DNA from: Bacteroidota bacterium
GTDB lineage: Bacteria; Bacteroidota; Bacteroidia; Chitinophagales; Chitinophagaceae
DNA: 20,393 nt
Reading direction: 5' to 3'
Assembly (NCBI GenBank): GCA_023411775.1
Contig: JAEYOL010000036.1
Location: forward strand, 1 to 20,393
Made by a program: the position numbers and the translations under genes. A model generated the notes under the pieces. That model was not told where the DNA came from, did not search any database, and saw nothing but the letters and a program-made list of their open reading frames with translations. Shown here piece by piece: positions 13,888 to 20,393 of this stretch; positions within the stretch are counted from its first letter, which is position 1, and every line of letters begins with the position of its first letter.

Positions 13888-15180
13888 ATGAAATCCCTGG
13901 CCGTCCTTGTGCTGGTCCTAAAGATGCACCTGATCTGCTTTTCGCAATCGGAGTTTACTGATACCGCAGCCGCCTGGTTTGAAGAATTGAAAATGGCGAC
14001 GAGACAGAATCTGCCTCTTTGGAAACAGGATATCTATGCACCACTCCTGCTTGTTGATCCCTCCACCCGGAATATATATGCCAATGCGCCCGACTCTAAT
14101 GGGTATCTGAGCTTAACGGGTAGCGTCTATACCGGGCAATTACCTCAAACAGTAAATATTGCAAACACAGCTATAGAATGGGCCGGACAACATTGGGCCA
14201 TGGTGAGGCTTCCTTTACCAGAAAATAAACACAGCAGAATTCACCTGCTGGCGCATGAGTTATTTCATCGCGCTCAAAAACAAATGGGCTTTTTTCCCGC
14301 CAGTCCAGACAACAATCATCTTGATAAAAAAAATGGGCGGTTGTATTTGCGGCTGGAATTGGAAGCATTAAAAAAAGCGGTACTGGCCCCTACCCGGGTA
14401 GAGATGATGAAACATGTGACGAATGCGATTTACTTTCGAAGAGAACGTCATAATTTATTTCCTGGTAGCGATTCGACAGAGAACCTGCTCGAACTCAACG
14501 AAGGTTTATGTGAGTTCACCGGGTTTATGATCAGCGGGCGCGAAGGATATGAGGCCCGCAAATATTTTGTAAAACGCATCACTGAGTTTAGCCACAGTAA
14601 ATCTTTTATCCGATCATTTGCTTATGAAACCATCCCGGTATATGGATTCCTTTTAAATCCTACCAAAAAAGGGTGGAACAGGGATGTTTTGCAAACCACC
14701 AATCTAACTGATTATTTATCCAATGCATTTATGATCCCTCCTCCTGATAAAAAGCGAAATAATATAACAAACATGGGGAGGGAATATGACTATGCGGCCA
14801 TTTTAGCGGAAGAATCTGCCAGGGAGCAGCAATTTCTTGAACAGTATGCACACTACAGGCATCAGTTCGTAGACACCATACATATAGAGATTCCCCTTTT
14901 CAAGATGAATATGTCTTTTGATTATACCCGGCAATTTTCCCTCGATTCGCTCGGTATGGTATATCCATCTATCCGCATCACCGACGAGTGGGGCATTTTG
15001 CAGGCTGAAAAAGGGGCGCTTATCAACCCCGGATGGAACCAGGTCAATATCAGTGTTCCGGAAACGATCAACGGAAAAAAAATTGAGGGTGATGGCTGGA
15101 CCCTTGAGTTGAATTCTTCGTTTACCCTTGAAAAAGATGAAGTTACAGGCAACTACCGGGTGAAAAGACGGGAAGATTAG
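13888..15180 (+). CDS. Uncharacterised secreted protein with HExxH motif (putative gluzincin)
   Basis: I do not recognise a named family for this 430-residue protein. It opens with a signal peptide (residues 1-20, ending CFSQ). HLLAHELFHRAQ contains a zinc-binding HExxH, with His123, Glu124 and His127. Downstream, LLELNEGLCEF (Glu205, Glu209) resembles the glutamate-containing third-ligand motif of gluzincin metallopeptidases (NEG-x-x-E/Y type). The C-terminal third (~335-430) is predicted beta-rich (SIRITDEWGILQAEKGALI, ELNSSFTLEKDEV) and may be a separate accessory domain. A secreted or periplasmic metallopeptidase is the reasonable inference, with no substrate suggested. The gap between His127 and Glu205, about 78 residues, is long for typical MA-clan peptidases. 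It follows the aminotransferase by 78 bp; a functional link is not evident. Confidence 0.7.
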   Translation: MKSLAVLVLVLKMHLICFSQSEFTDTAAAWFEELKMATRQNLPLWKQDIYAPLLLVDPSTRNIYANAPDSNGYLSLTGSVYTGQLPQTVNIANTAIEWAGQHWAMVRLPLPENKHSRIHLLAHELFHRAQKQMGFFPASPDNNHLDKKNGRLYLRLELEALKKAVLAPTRVEMMKHVTNAIYFRRERHNLFPGSDSTENLLELNEGLCEFTGFMISGREGYEARKYFVKRITEFSHSKSFIRSFAYETIPVYGFLLNPTKKGWNRDVLQTTNLTDYLSNAFMIPPPDKKRNNITNMGREYDYAAILAEESAREQQFLEQYAHYRHQFVDTIHIEIPLFKMNMSFDYTRQFSLDSLGMVYPSIRITDEWGILQAEKGALINPGWNQVNISVPETINGKKIEGDGWTLELNSSFTLEKDEVTGNYRVKRRED

Positions 15181-15212
15181 GTTTTTTCACCGCCAATTTT
15201 TCAGGAAAAAAC
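15181..15212 (+). terminator. Possible AT-rich hairpin after the HExxH gene
   Basis: GTTTTTTC (15181-15188) and GAAAAAAC (15205-15212) form a perfect 8-bp inverted repeat starting at the base after the stop codon, followed by ATTTTTAA. It is A/T-dominated and weaker than a classical terminator. Confidence 0.35.
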
Positions 15213-15266
15213 ATTTTTAAACGAGGTTTTACACCTTGAAACCGGGCGAAATTCATCAAACTTAGT

Positions 15267-15328
15267 GGGGCAATTAAAAACAGCTTTTATGAAAAAGCTA
15301 CCATATTATAACCATAAAAAATTGTCCC
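15267..15328 (+). promoter_or_regulatory. Structured leader of the small membrane protein gene
   Basis: GGGGCAATT (15267-15275) can pair with AATTGTCCC (15320-15328), with one G-U pair, and encloses a second perfect hairpin, AGCTTTT-ATGA-AAAAGCT. The outer stem ends one base before the ATG at 15330, so folding would hold the start codon next to a helix. A regulatory role is speculative. Confidence 0.3.
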
Positions 15329-15329
15329 A

Positions 15330-15770
15330 ATGATTTTTTTGAGAGCCGTACATATGTACCAATTCCTTGGCGCCCTGGCAAGTTGTTATTTCAGCTATAC
15401 TCATATCCATGAAACCATCCTGCCGCTTTGCGCCAGCATTTTAGTAACCCTATACCTGGGTATCTTGTTCTTCATCCGAACGCATAGCCGTCTTTTTTAC
15501 AGTATGATCATTTTGCATTTCCTCCAGCTTATTTCCATTAAGACTGCAACGTTCGGATACCTGGCCAGCCTGGGGGTAGGTCTGTATATGCAATTTAATG
15601 TCGATCATTTTTCTTTATACCAGTATTTAGCCACGCTTGCCATCTTTGAGTTTTTACCTACGACGCCCACCCAGCCTGCTTCGATCGGCATTAATATCCT
15701 GGTGTTTATAATGCTATTGTTTCTATCCCTGACCAAGGAGCGAAAAGTTGTGCCTTTGTACCGACGATAA
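15330..15770 (+). CDS. Small integral membrane protein of unknown function
   Basis: This 146-residue hydrophobic protein has about four to five predicted transmembrane stretches: near residues 5-23, 30-49, 54-72, about 88-108 and 117-134. It ends with a basic tail (TKERKVVPLYRR), so the C-terminus probably faces the cytoplasm. No catalytic motif is visible and I do not recognise the family. The start could be the ATG at 15330 or the one at 15354 (MYQFLGALASC); the first is directly preceded by a potential stem-loop. The gene converges on nadA with 7 bp between the stop codons. Coding status rests on the uninterrupted hydrophobic pattern and fit between neighbours. Confidence 0.6.
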   Translation: MIFLRAVHMYQFLGALASCYFSYTHIHETILPLCASILVTLYLGILFFIRTHSRLFYSMIILHFLQLISIKTATFGYLASLGVGLYMQFNVDHFSLYQYLATLAIFEFLPTTPTQPASIGINILVFIMLLFLSLTKERKVVPLYRR

Positions 15771-15777
15771 AAGAAGT

Positions 15778-16815
15778 TTACAATCCTGCTTTGGCACTTA
15801 TTTCGAGCATGCGATCGATAGGTTTCCTGGCATCAATCCTTAAAGCTTCATCCATTATGATCTCGGGTGTTTCGTATTCCATGCACAGGTAAAGCTTTTC
15901 GAGTGAATTGAGCTTCATGTGAGGACAGTCATTGCAGGCGCAACTATTATTTGGCGGAGCGGGGATAAATGTTTTTTGAGGTGAAGCTTTCATCATCTGG
16001 TGAAGGATACCCGTTTCTGTAGCAACGATGTATTCGTTTGAAGGATCAGTCTGTGTAAACTTCAACAAGCCGGTGGTTGACCCAATATAATCTGCCATCC
16101 GCAAAACCGGCTCCTCACATTCCGGATGGGCGATAAATTTCGCATTCGGATGCTTCACCTTTAGCTTTGTAATCTTCTCCAGGCTAAAAATTTCGTGTAC
16201 CATGCAGGCACCATTCCAAAGCAGCATATCTCTCCCAGTTACTTTGTTGATATAGGCACCCAGGTTTTTATCCGGCGCAAAAATGATCTTTTGATCTTTT
16301 GGAAAACTATCAACAATGATCTTTGCATTACTACTCGTCACGATCACATCACTCAGGGCCTTTATGCCGGCACTGCAGTTGATATAGCTCACAACCACAT
16401 GGTCGGGATGCTGCTCTTTGAATTTTTTGAACAATGGTGGCGGGCAGCTATCACTTAGGGAACAACCGGCTTTCAGATCCGGGATCACAACTTTTTTTGT
16501 CGGATTAAGGATTTTGGCTGTTTCTGCCATGAAGTGCACACCCGCAAAAACGATCATGTCGGCCGTGGTTTTCTCTGCCTGTTGCGCGAGACCCAGGCTG
16601 TCGCCGATATAATCCGCTACGTCCTGGATATCAGGCTCCTGGTAATAGTGAGCCAGCACAACGGCATTTTTTTCTTTCTTCAACCGGTCAATAGCCGCGA
16701 AAAGATCGAGCGTAGGATCCAGATCGATATCGAGGAAACCCCGGGTTTCCACCTCTGCTGCAGCCGCAGCTATGTCGGGGTTTTTTGATTGCAGAAGCGT
16801 TGCGAATTTGTCCAT
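15778..16815 (-). CDS. nadA: Quinolinate synthase NadA
   Basis: This 345-residue enzyme condenses iminoaspartate with dihydroxyacetone phosphate to make quinolinate, the second step of de novo NAD synthesis. The three [4Fe-4S] ligand cysteines are visible: Cys118 in KAGCSLSDSCP, Cys204 in NGACMVHE and Cys297 in CNDCPHM, the same positions as in E. coli NadA to within a few residues. AVVLAHYYQEPDIQDVADYIGDSLGLA and FAGVHFMAETAKIL are further family motifs. It belongs to the longer, single-chain type with the CxxC near the C-terminus. No nadB or nadC is adjacent. The start MDKFATLLQ at 16815 leads into a long non-coding region upstream. Confidence 0.97.
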   Translation of the reverse strand: MDKFATLLQSKNPDIAAAAAEVETRGFLDIDLDPTLDLFAAIDRLKKEKNAVVLAHYYQEPDIQDVADYIGDSLGLAQQAEKTTADMIVFAGVHFMAETAKILNPTKKVVIPDLKAGCSLSDSCPPPLFKKFKEQHPDHVVVSYINCSAGIKALSDVIVTSSNAKIIVDSFPKDQKIIFAPDKNLGAYINKVTGRDMLLWNGACMVHEIFSLEKITKLKVKHPNAKFIAHPECEEPVLRMADYIGSTTGLLKFTQTDPSNEYIVATETGILHQMMKASPQKTFIPAPPNNSCACNDCPHMKLNSLEKLYLCMEYETPEIIMDEALRIDARKPIDRMLEISAKAGL

Positions 16816-17438
16816 GGCTTGAAAATTTTTAGTGAATCCTGGAGCCGGTCTTTTGATCGGGGTAGCAATATTGCATCAGCTTTTCCAAATTTTAAAAAAC
16901 AATTTCAACAGCCTCTTTTGTATTATAATAAATGTATTAATACAATATTTTTAAAATAAAGCTATTATTATTAAGCCTGTGAATTGGTGGAAAAGAACTT
17001 TTACAAAATTATTGTTTTTCCAATATTCACATTTTAAACAAGATAATCCACAGGCTTGTTCGCGGCTGGTATTGGATTTTAAAGATATTTCCACATAGAT
17101 GTGAAAATACCAAAGGGTAAAAAATCACAGCCTCTGAGACAATAAGTTTTGTGAATTTGTATTGAATAAGTCAAAGCCCGGGGCGACAATCCGATTTTTT
17201 TTCTGACACCCGACGAGTTAACGGCAAATGATTCTATTTCATGTTAACGTTTCACGAGGGATTATTCACATATTAATATCGATATTCACAGGCCTTTGTG
17301 GGCAAATTCTTTGGCCATGTCGATAGCAGTTGACCGGTATGGCAATGAATTCAGGGGTTATCAACAGCATTTGTTCATACTTCTGGCGCTGTGACGATGA
17401 ACATTAAATCATTTAATTTTATCCTTAAAAATTCCTCT
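16816..17438. other. AT-rich non-coding region with DnaA-box-like sites (candidate origin or regulatory region)
   Basis: About 620 bp separate the divergent nadA and S46 peptidase genes and hold no convincing gene. The nadA-proximal part (16870-17040) is very AT-rich, with an 8-bp inverted repeat TTGTATTA/TAATACAA (16918-16945). DnaA-box-like 9-mers (TTATNCACA) are TTATTCACA at 17262-17270 (exact), TAATCCACA at 17044-17052, ATATTCACA at 17023-17031 and 17282-17290, and TTATCAACA at 17358-17366 (each one mismatch). An extended AATnCACAGGC sequence occurs at 17045-17055 and inverted at 16975-16985, with a variant (TATTCACAGGC) at 17283-17293. A second hairpin, CACAT-AG-ATGTG, lies at 17091-17102. 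This combination resembles a replication origin, but no other origin evidence is available. Confidence 0.35.
16973..17057. repeat. Overlapping long inverted repeats upstream of nadA
   Basis: AAGCCTGTGAATT (16973-16985) is the reverse complement, with one mismatch, of AATCCACAGGCTT (17045-17057). Part of the same left arm (from 16978, TGTGAATTGG and the GGAAAAGAAC that follows) can instead pair with GTTTTTCCAATATTCACA (17014-17031). The two pairings exclude each other. Confidence 0.6.
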
Positions 17439-19619
17439 ATGAAGTATCCAAGATTAGCATTGATTGTATTCTTTACCTGTATTGTGTCGATGGTAAAGGC
17501 GGGCGAAGGCATGTGGCTGCCCCTGTTGCTGGAAAAGCTGAACGAGAAGGAAATGAAAAGTATGGGGATGAAGATCAGTGCTAAGGATATCTATAGTATT
17601 AATAAAGGAAGCCTGAAAGATGCGATCGTGAGTTTTGGCGGATTTTGTACCGGCGAGGTGATCTCCTCGAAAGGGTTATTGTTAACCAACCATCACTGTG
17701 GATTTGATGTCATTCAAAACCATTCCACGCTTGACCGCAATTATATCCGGGATGGATTTTGGGCAAAAAATAACGCGGAGGAACTGGTTAATCCGGGTTT
17801 GTATGTCACATTTATCGTTAGGATAGAAGATGTGAGCAAACAGGTACTCAATGGAGTGACCCGGGGGATGAGCGAACGGGATCGCCAGTCTATCATCGAC
17901 AGAAATGCAAATGAGGTTTTGAAAGCAGTGAAAAGGGAAACCTTTCAATCGGTATTTATCCGGCCTTTTTTTGAAGGCAACCAATACTTTGCTTTTGTAA
18001 CGGAAACATATAATGATATCCGCCTGGTAGGCGCACCGCCGTCATCGATTGGGAATTTTGGAAAAGATACTGATAACTGGATGTGGCCACGTCACACCGG
18101 TGACTTTTCTATGTTTAGGATATATGCCGGAAAAGACAATAAGCCGGCGGCTTATTCGCCCGATAATGTGCCTTATATTCCAAAAAGATCCTTATCAATT
18201 TCATTGGACGGTGTTGCTGAAAATGATTTTACCATGGTATTTGGATTTCCAGGCAGCACAAAGGAATACCTGCATTCTGCTGCCGTGGAACAGATAGTCG
18301 AAGTAAACAATCCGGTAAAGATTGCCATTCGCGACAAAGCGCTGGCTGTGATCGATGAATTCATGCGTAACGATGAGGAGATCAGGATCCAGTATGCTTC
18401 CAAGTATGCTGGTATCAGCAACTCATGGAAAAAATGGCAGGGCGAAATACTGGGACTTACGCGCACCAACGCGATAGGTAAGAAAAAGAGTTACGAAAAA
18501 GAATTTCAGAAAAGAGTTGATGCAAATCCGCAATGGAAGCCTGTTTATGGTAACATCCTCGCCGACCTGGAATCGGCATATGATGAACTGAAAAAATATG
18601 GACTTGCAAGGGATTATTTCCTCGAGATCAATAGCAAGATTGAACTGTTTGCCGTTGCGGGGCAACTCAATAGCCTGGTGAATGCATTTGAGCAAAATGG
18701 CGAGGCAGGATACAGGCAACAACTTGAAAAAGTGAAGGATAGGCTTGAAGATTTTTACAAGGAATATAATGCTACCGTTGATAGCAGGTTGTTTTCCGTA
18801 TTGATGGAAATGTATCTCAAAGATCAACCGGCGGAATTTTTGTCGCCTTATGCCCGAAACCTGCGCAATCCCCAGGATGCAGCAGACGCTGGTATAGAGA
18901 AAATGACAACCTTGATATACGGGGAGAGCCCATTATTATCTAATGAAAAAATATGGAAAGCATACCTGGATAAGTCGCCCTCCGAAGCAGTGGGCCTGAT
19001 AAAAACCGATAAGGCGGTGAGTTTATACATGGACATGGTTAATACATATAATACACAGGTCGCCGCGCGGTTGAACCCCATTCAAACCAATATCAATCAA
19101 TTACAGAGAACGTATATGCAGGCGCAAATGGATGTAATGAAAGAAAAGAAGTTTTATCCTGATGCAAATAGTACGCTTCGACTTACTTATGGAAATGTAA
19201 AAGGGTACCAGCCAAATGATGGGGTGAAGTACGGTTTTTACAGCTATATGGATGGCATCATGGAAAAATATAAGCCGGGTGACTACGAATTTGATGTACC
19301 CGAAAAACTTAGAGAACTTTATGAGAAGAAAGACTTCGGCCCATATGGGCAAAAAGGCAGGATGACGGTGTGTTTTATTGCAGCTAATCACACCACTGGG
19401 GGTAATTCGGGCAGCCCGGCCCTCGATGCATACGGGAATCTTGTAGGACTCAATTTCGACCGGGTTTGGGAAGGTACCATGAGCGATATCAATTACGACC
19501 CGTCCATTTGCCGCAATATCATGGTCGACATCCGTTATGTACTCTTTATTGTCGATAAATATGCCGGTGCCGGCCATTTGATTAAGGAAATGAAGCTGGT
19601 TCATCCCAAAAAGAAGTAA
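17439..19619 (+). CDS. dpp11: S46 family dipeptidyl-peptidase, DPP11-like
   Basis: This 726-residue secreted serine exopeptidase removes dipeptides from oligopeptide N-termini in the periplasm. A signal peptide (MKYPRLALIVFFTCIVSMVKA) is followed by GEGMWLPLLLEKLN. The chymotrypsin-like triad is His85 in LLTNHHCGF, Asp222 in RHTGDFSMF and Ser657 in TGGNSGSPALD. These positions agree with characterised DPP7/DPP11 enzymes, which is why I start at the ATG at 17439 and not at the GTG at 17391 (16 more residues). Eighteen residues after the serine the protein has Arg (GLNFDRVWEGTMSD). In Porphyromonas DPP11 an arginine here selects Asp/Glu at P1, whereas DPP7 has glycine. Acidic-residue specificity is therefore predicted. 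The gene is transcribed away from nadA; no operon partner is evident. Confidence 0.93.
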   Translation: MKYPRLALIVFFTCIVSMVKAGEGMWLPLLLEKLNEKEMKSMGMKISAKDIYSINKGSLKDAIVSFGGFCTGEVISSKGLLLTNHHCGFDVIQNHSTLDRNYIRDGFWAKNNAEELVNPGLYVTFIVRIEDVSKQVLNGVTRGMSERDRQSIIDRNANEVLKAVKRETFQSVFIRPFFEGNQYFAFVTETYNDIRLVGAPPSSIGNFGKDTDNWMWPRHTGDFSMFRIYAGKDNKPAAYSPDNVPYIPKRSLSISLDGVAENDFTMVFGFPGSTKEYLHSAAVEQIVEVNNPVKIAIRDKALAVIDEFMRNDEEIRIQYASKYAGISNSWKKWQGEILGLTRTNAIGKKKSYEKEFQKRVDANPQWKPVYGNILADLESAYDELKKYGLARDYFLEINSKIELFAVAGQLNSLVNAFEQNGEAGYRQQLEKVKDRLEDFYKEYNATVDSRLFSVLMEMYLKDQPAEFLSPYARNLRNPQDAADAGIEKMTTLIYGESPLLSNEKIWKAYLDKSPSEAVGLIKTDKAVSLYMDMVNTYNTQVAARLNPIQTNINQLQRTYMQAQMDVMKEKKFYPDANSTLRLTYGNVKGYQPNDGVKYGFYSYMDGIMEKYKPGDYEFDVPEKLRELYEKKDFGPYGQKGRMTVCFIAANHTTGGNSGSPALDAYGNLVGLNFDRVWEGTMSDINYDPSICRNIMVDIRYVLFIVDKYAGAGHLIKEMKLVHPKKK

Positions 19620-19781
19620 AATGAATGAGAGCGGGGCGCTAATCAATTAAAAATTAAGGTAATACAATAGCCCTTGGCCGAGTGCTGAATTATCATTGGC
19701 GTCACTGCGAGGCGAAATATGCAAAACAGCGTTTTTGGGCCCTAAGGCCCGATAACAGGTTAATTTACCGCTCTCAGGGGG

Positions 19782-19812
19782 TTGGGGTTTCCTTTTAATT
19801 ACCCTATTTTTG
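19782..19812 (+). promoter_or_regulatory. Promoter of the PpiD/SurA-like gene
   Basis: TTG at 19782-19784 is followed after 20 bp by TATTTTTG at 19805-19812, an exact Bacteroidota-type -33/-7 pair. A start site near 19819 gives a leader of about 20 nt. The rest of the gap from 19620 holds a GGGCC-CTAA-GGCCC hairpin near 19738 and nothing else recognisable. Confidence 0.65.
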
Positions 19813-19839
19813 CCTCCCTTTTAAATCTTACATATTAAT

Positions 19840-20393
19840 ATGTCAGTTATTCAGAGTATCCAGGAGAAGTATGCAAAATTGATGGCCGTTGTGATTGCTA
19901 TTGCCCTTCTCACATTTGTGGTCATGCTTGCTTTTGAAAACGGAGGCAGTTTGTTTTCGGGAGGCAGGGTTACATCCGTAGGTTCCATCAATGGTGCAAG
20001 CATAAGTGCCGCCGAGTTTGACAGATCAATTGACCGCCAGGAAGCTATGATGGAGCAACAAGGTTACCCAAGTGGAGCTGCTACCCGCCAAATGGCTATC
20101 GAGAATGCCTGGCGCCAGGAAACGGCCCGCGTGGTGATGTTGACCGAACTTGATAAGCTCGGTATGCAACTTGGTAAAAAAGAGATGGGTGATGTTCTCT
20201 ATGGTGAGAATGCACCACAGGATCTGAAGCAGCAGTTCACCGATCCGCAAACCGGCATCTTTAATGCACAGCAGGCAAAGCAGCAAATCGACCAGATGCT
20301 GAAAAGCAAGCAGGTGCCTGTAGAACAAAAACAACAGTTCAATGAATATGTAGCTCAGCTGGAGTTGATGCGTTTGACAGAGAAATATAATTC
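19840..20393 (+). CDS. PpiD/SurA-like peptidyl-prolyl isomerase, N-terminal part
   Basis: The reading frame opens at the ATG at 19840 and runs off the window after 184 codons. It encodes a short cytoplasmic tail (MSVIQSIQEKYAKL), one transmembrane anchor (about residues 15-31, AVVIAIALLTFVVMLAF), then a periplasmic segment. VGSINGASISAAEFDRSIDRQEAMMEQQGY and the helices that follow (TRQMAIENAWRQETARVVMLTELDKLGMQLGKKEM) match the SurA_N-type chaperone region of PpiD-like proteins. The parvulin domain that would confirm isomerase activity lies outside the window. Such proteins assist folding of exported proteins at the inner membrane. A strong TAnnTTTG promoter precedes it. Confidence 0.88.
   Translation, partial: MSVIQSIQEKYAKLMAVVIAIALLTFVVMLAFENGGSLFSGGRVTSVGSINGASISAAEFDRSIDRQEAMMEQQGYPSGAATRQMAIENAWRQETARVVMLTELDKLGMQLGKKEMGDVLYGENAPQDLKQQFTDPQTGIFNAQQAKQQIDQMLKSKQVPVEQKQQFNEYVAQLELMRLTEKYN

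Noticed and set aside
19690..19760. A GGCGTCACTGCGAGGCG segment and a GGGCC-CTAA-GGCCC hairpin, reminiscent of dispersed intergenic repeats
   Set aside because: Only one imperfect copy is in the window, and no T-run follows the hairpin, so neither a repeat family nor a terminator can be supported.

Overview
The window looks like a chromosomal segment of a Bacteroidota bacterium, most likely from the Chitinophagaceae or a related family. The reasons are a PorP/SprF-type outer-membrane protein paired with a PKD-repeat protein carrying a type IX secretion (type B) sorting domain, an S46 dipeptidyl-peptidase, a stand-alone short SSB, a RecQ with a Bacteroidota-style C-terminal extension, and several promoters of the TAnnTTTG type. 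Nothing points to a prophage, plasmid or classical insertion sequence.

Region by region. 1-1136 (minus strand): the 5' end of a Pif1/RecD-like helicase, a GxxExxY-family gene boxed in by inverted arrays of a 9-bp TTCGTG repeat, and ssb. 1368-2001: a DJ-1/PfpI-family protein ending at a bidirectional terminator, which is shared with a tRNA-Phe on the other strand. 2003-4776 (minus): recQ, a small lysine/alanine-rich histone-H1-like protein, then tRNA-Phe. 5065-8427 (plus): arabinose-5-phosphate isomerase (KDO branch), mannose-1-phosphate guanylyltransferase (GDP-mannose), a PolB-like 3'-5' exonuclease and a RidA-like protein. 8429-11998 (minus): a two-gene type IX secretion cargo and PorP/SprF unit. 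12271-15770 (plus): a YjbR-like protein, a PLP aminotransferase, an uncharacterised secreted HExxH protein and a small membrane protein. 15778-16815 (minus): nadA. 16816-17438: a long AT-rich non-coding region with DnaA-box-like sites and overlapping inverted repeats. 17439-end (plus): an S46 dipeptidyl-peptidase with the DPP11 specificity arginine, and the start of a PpiD/SurA-like periplasmic chaperone.

How the genes fit together. Three themes recur. DNA maintenance: helicase, SSB, RecQ, H1-like protein and exonuclease. Envelope sugar precursors: KdsD and ManC. Export and periplasm: type IX cargo with PorP, DPP11, the PpiD-like chaperone and a putative secreted metallopeptidase. The most interesting unexplained structures are the GxxExxY cassette (about 254-787), which looks like a small mobile or repeat-associated element without a transposase, and the 16.8-17.4 kb intergenic region, which may be a replication-origin-like or structured regulatory region. 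Neither can be proven from this sequence alone.
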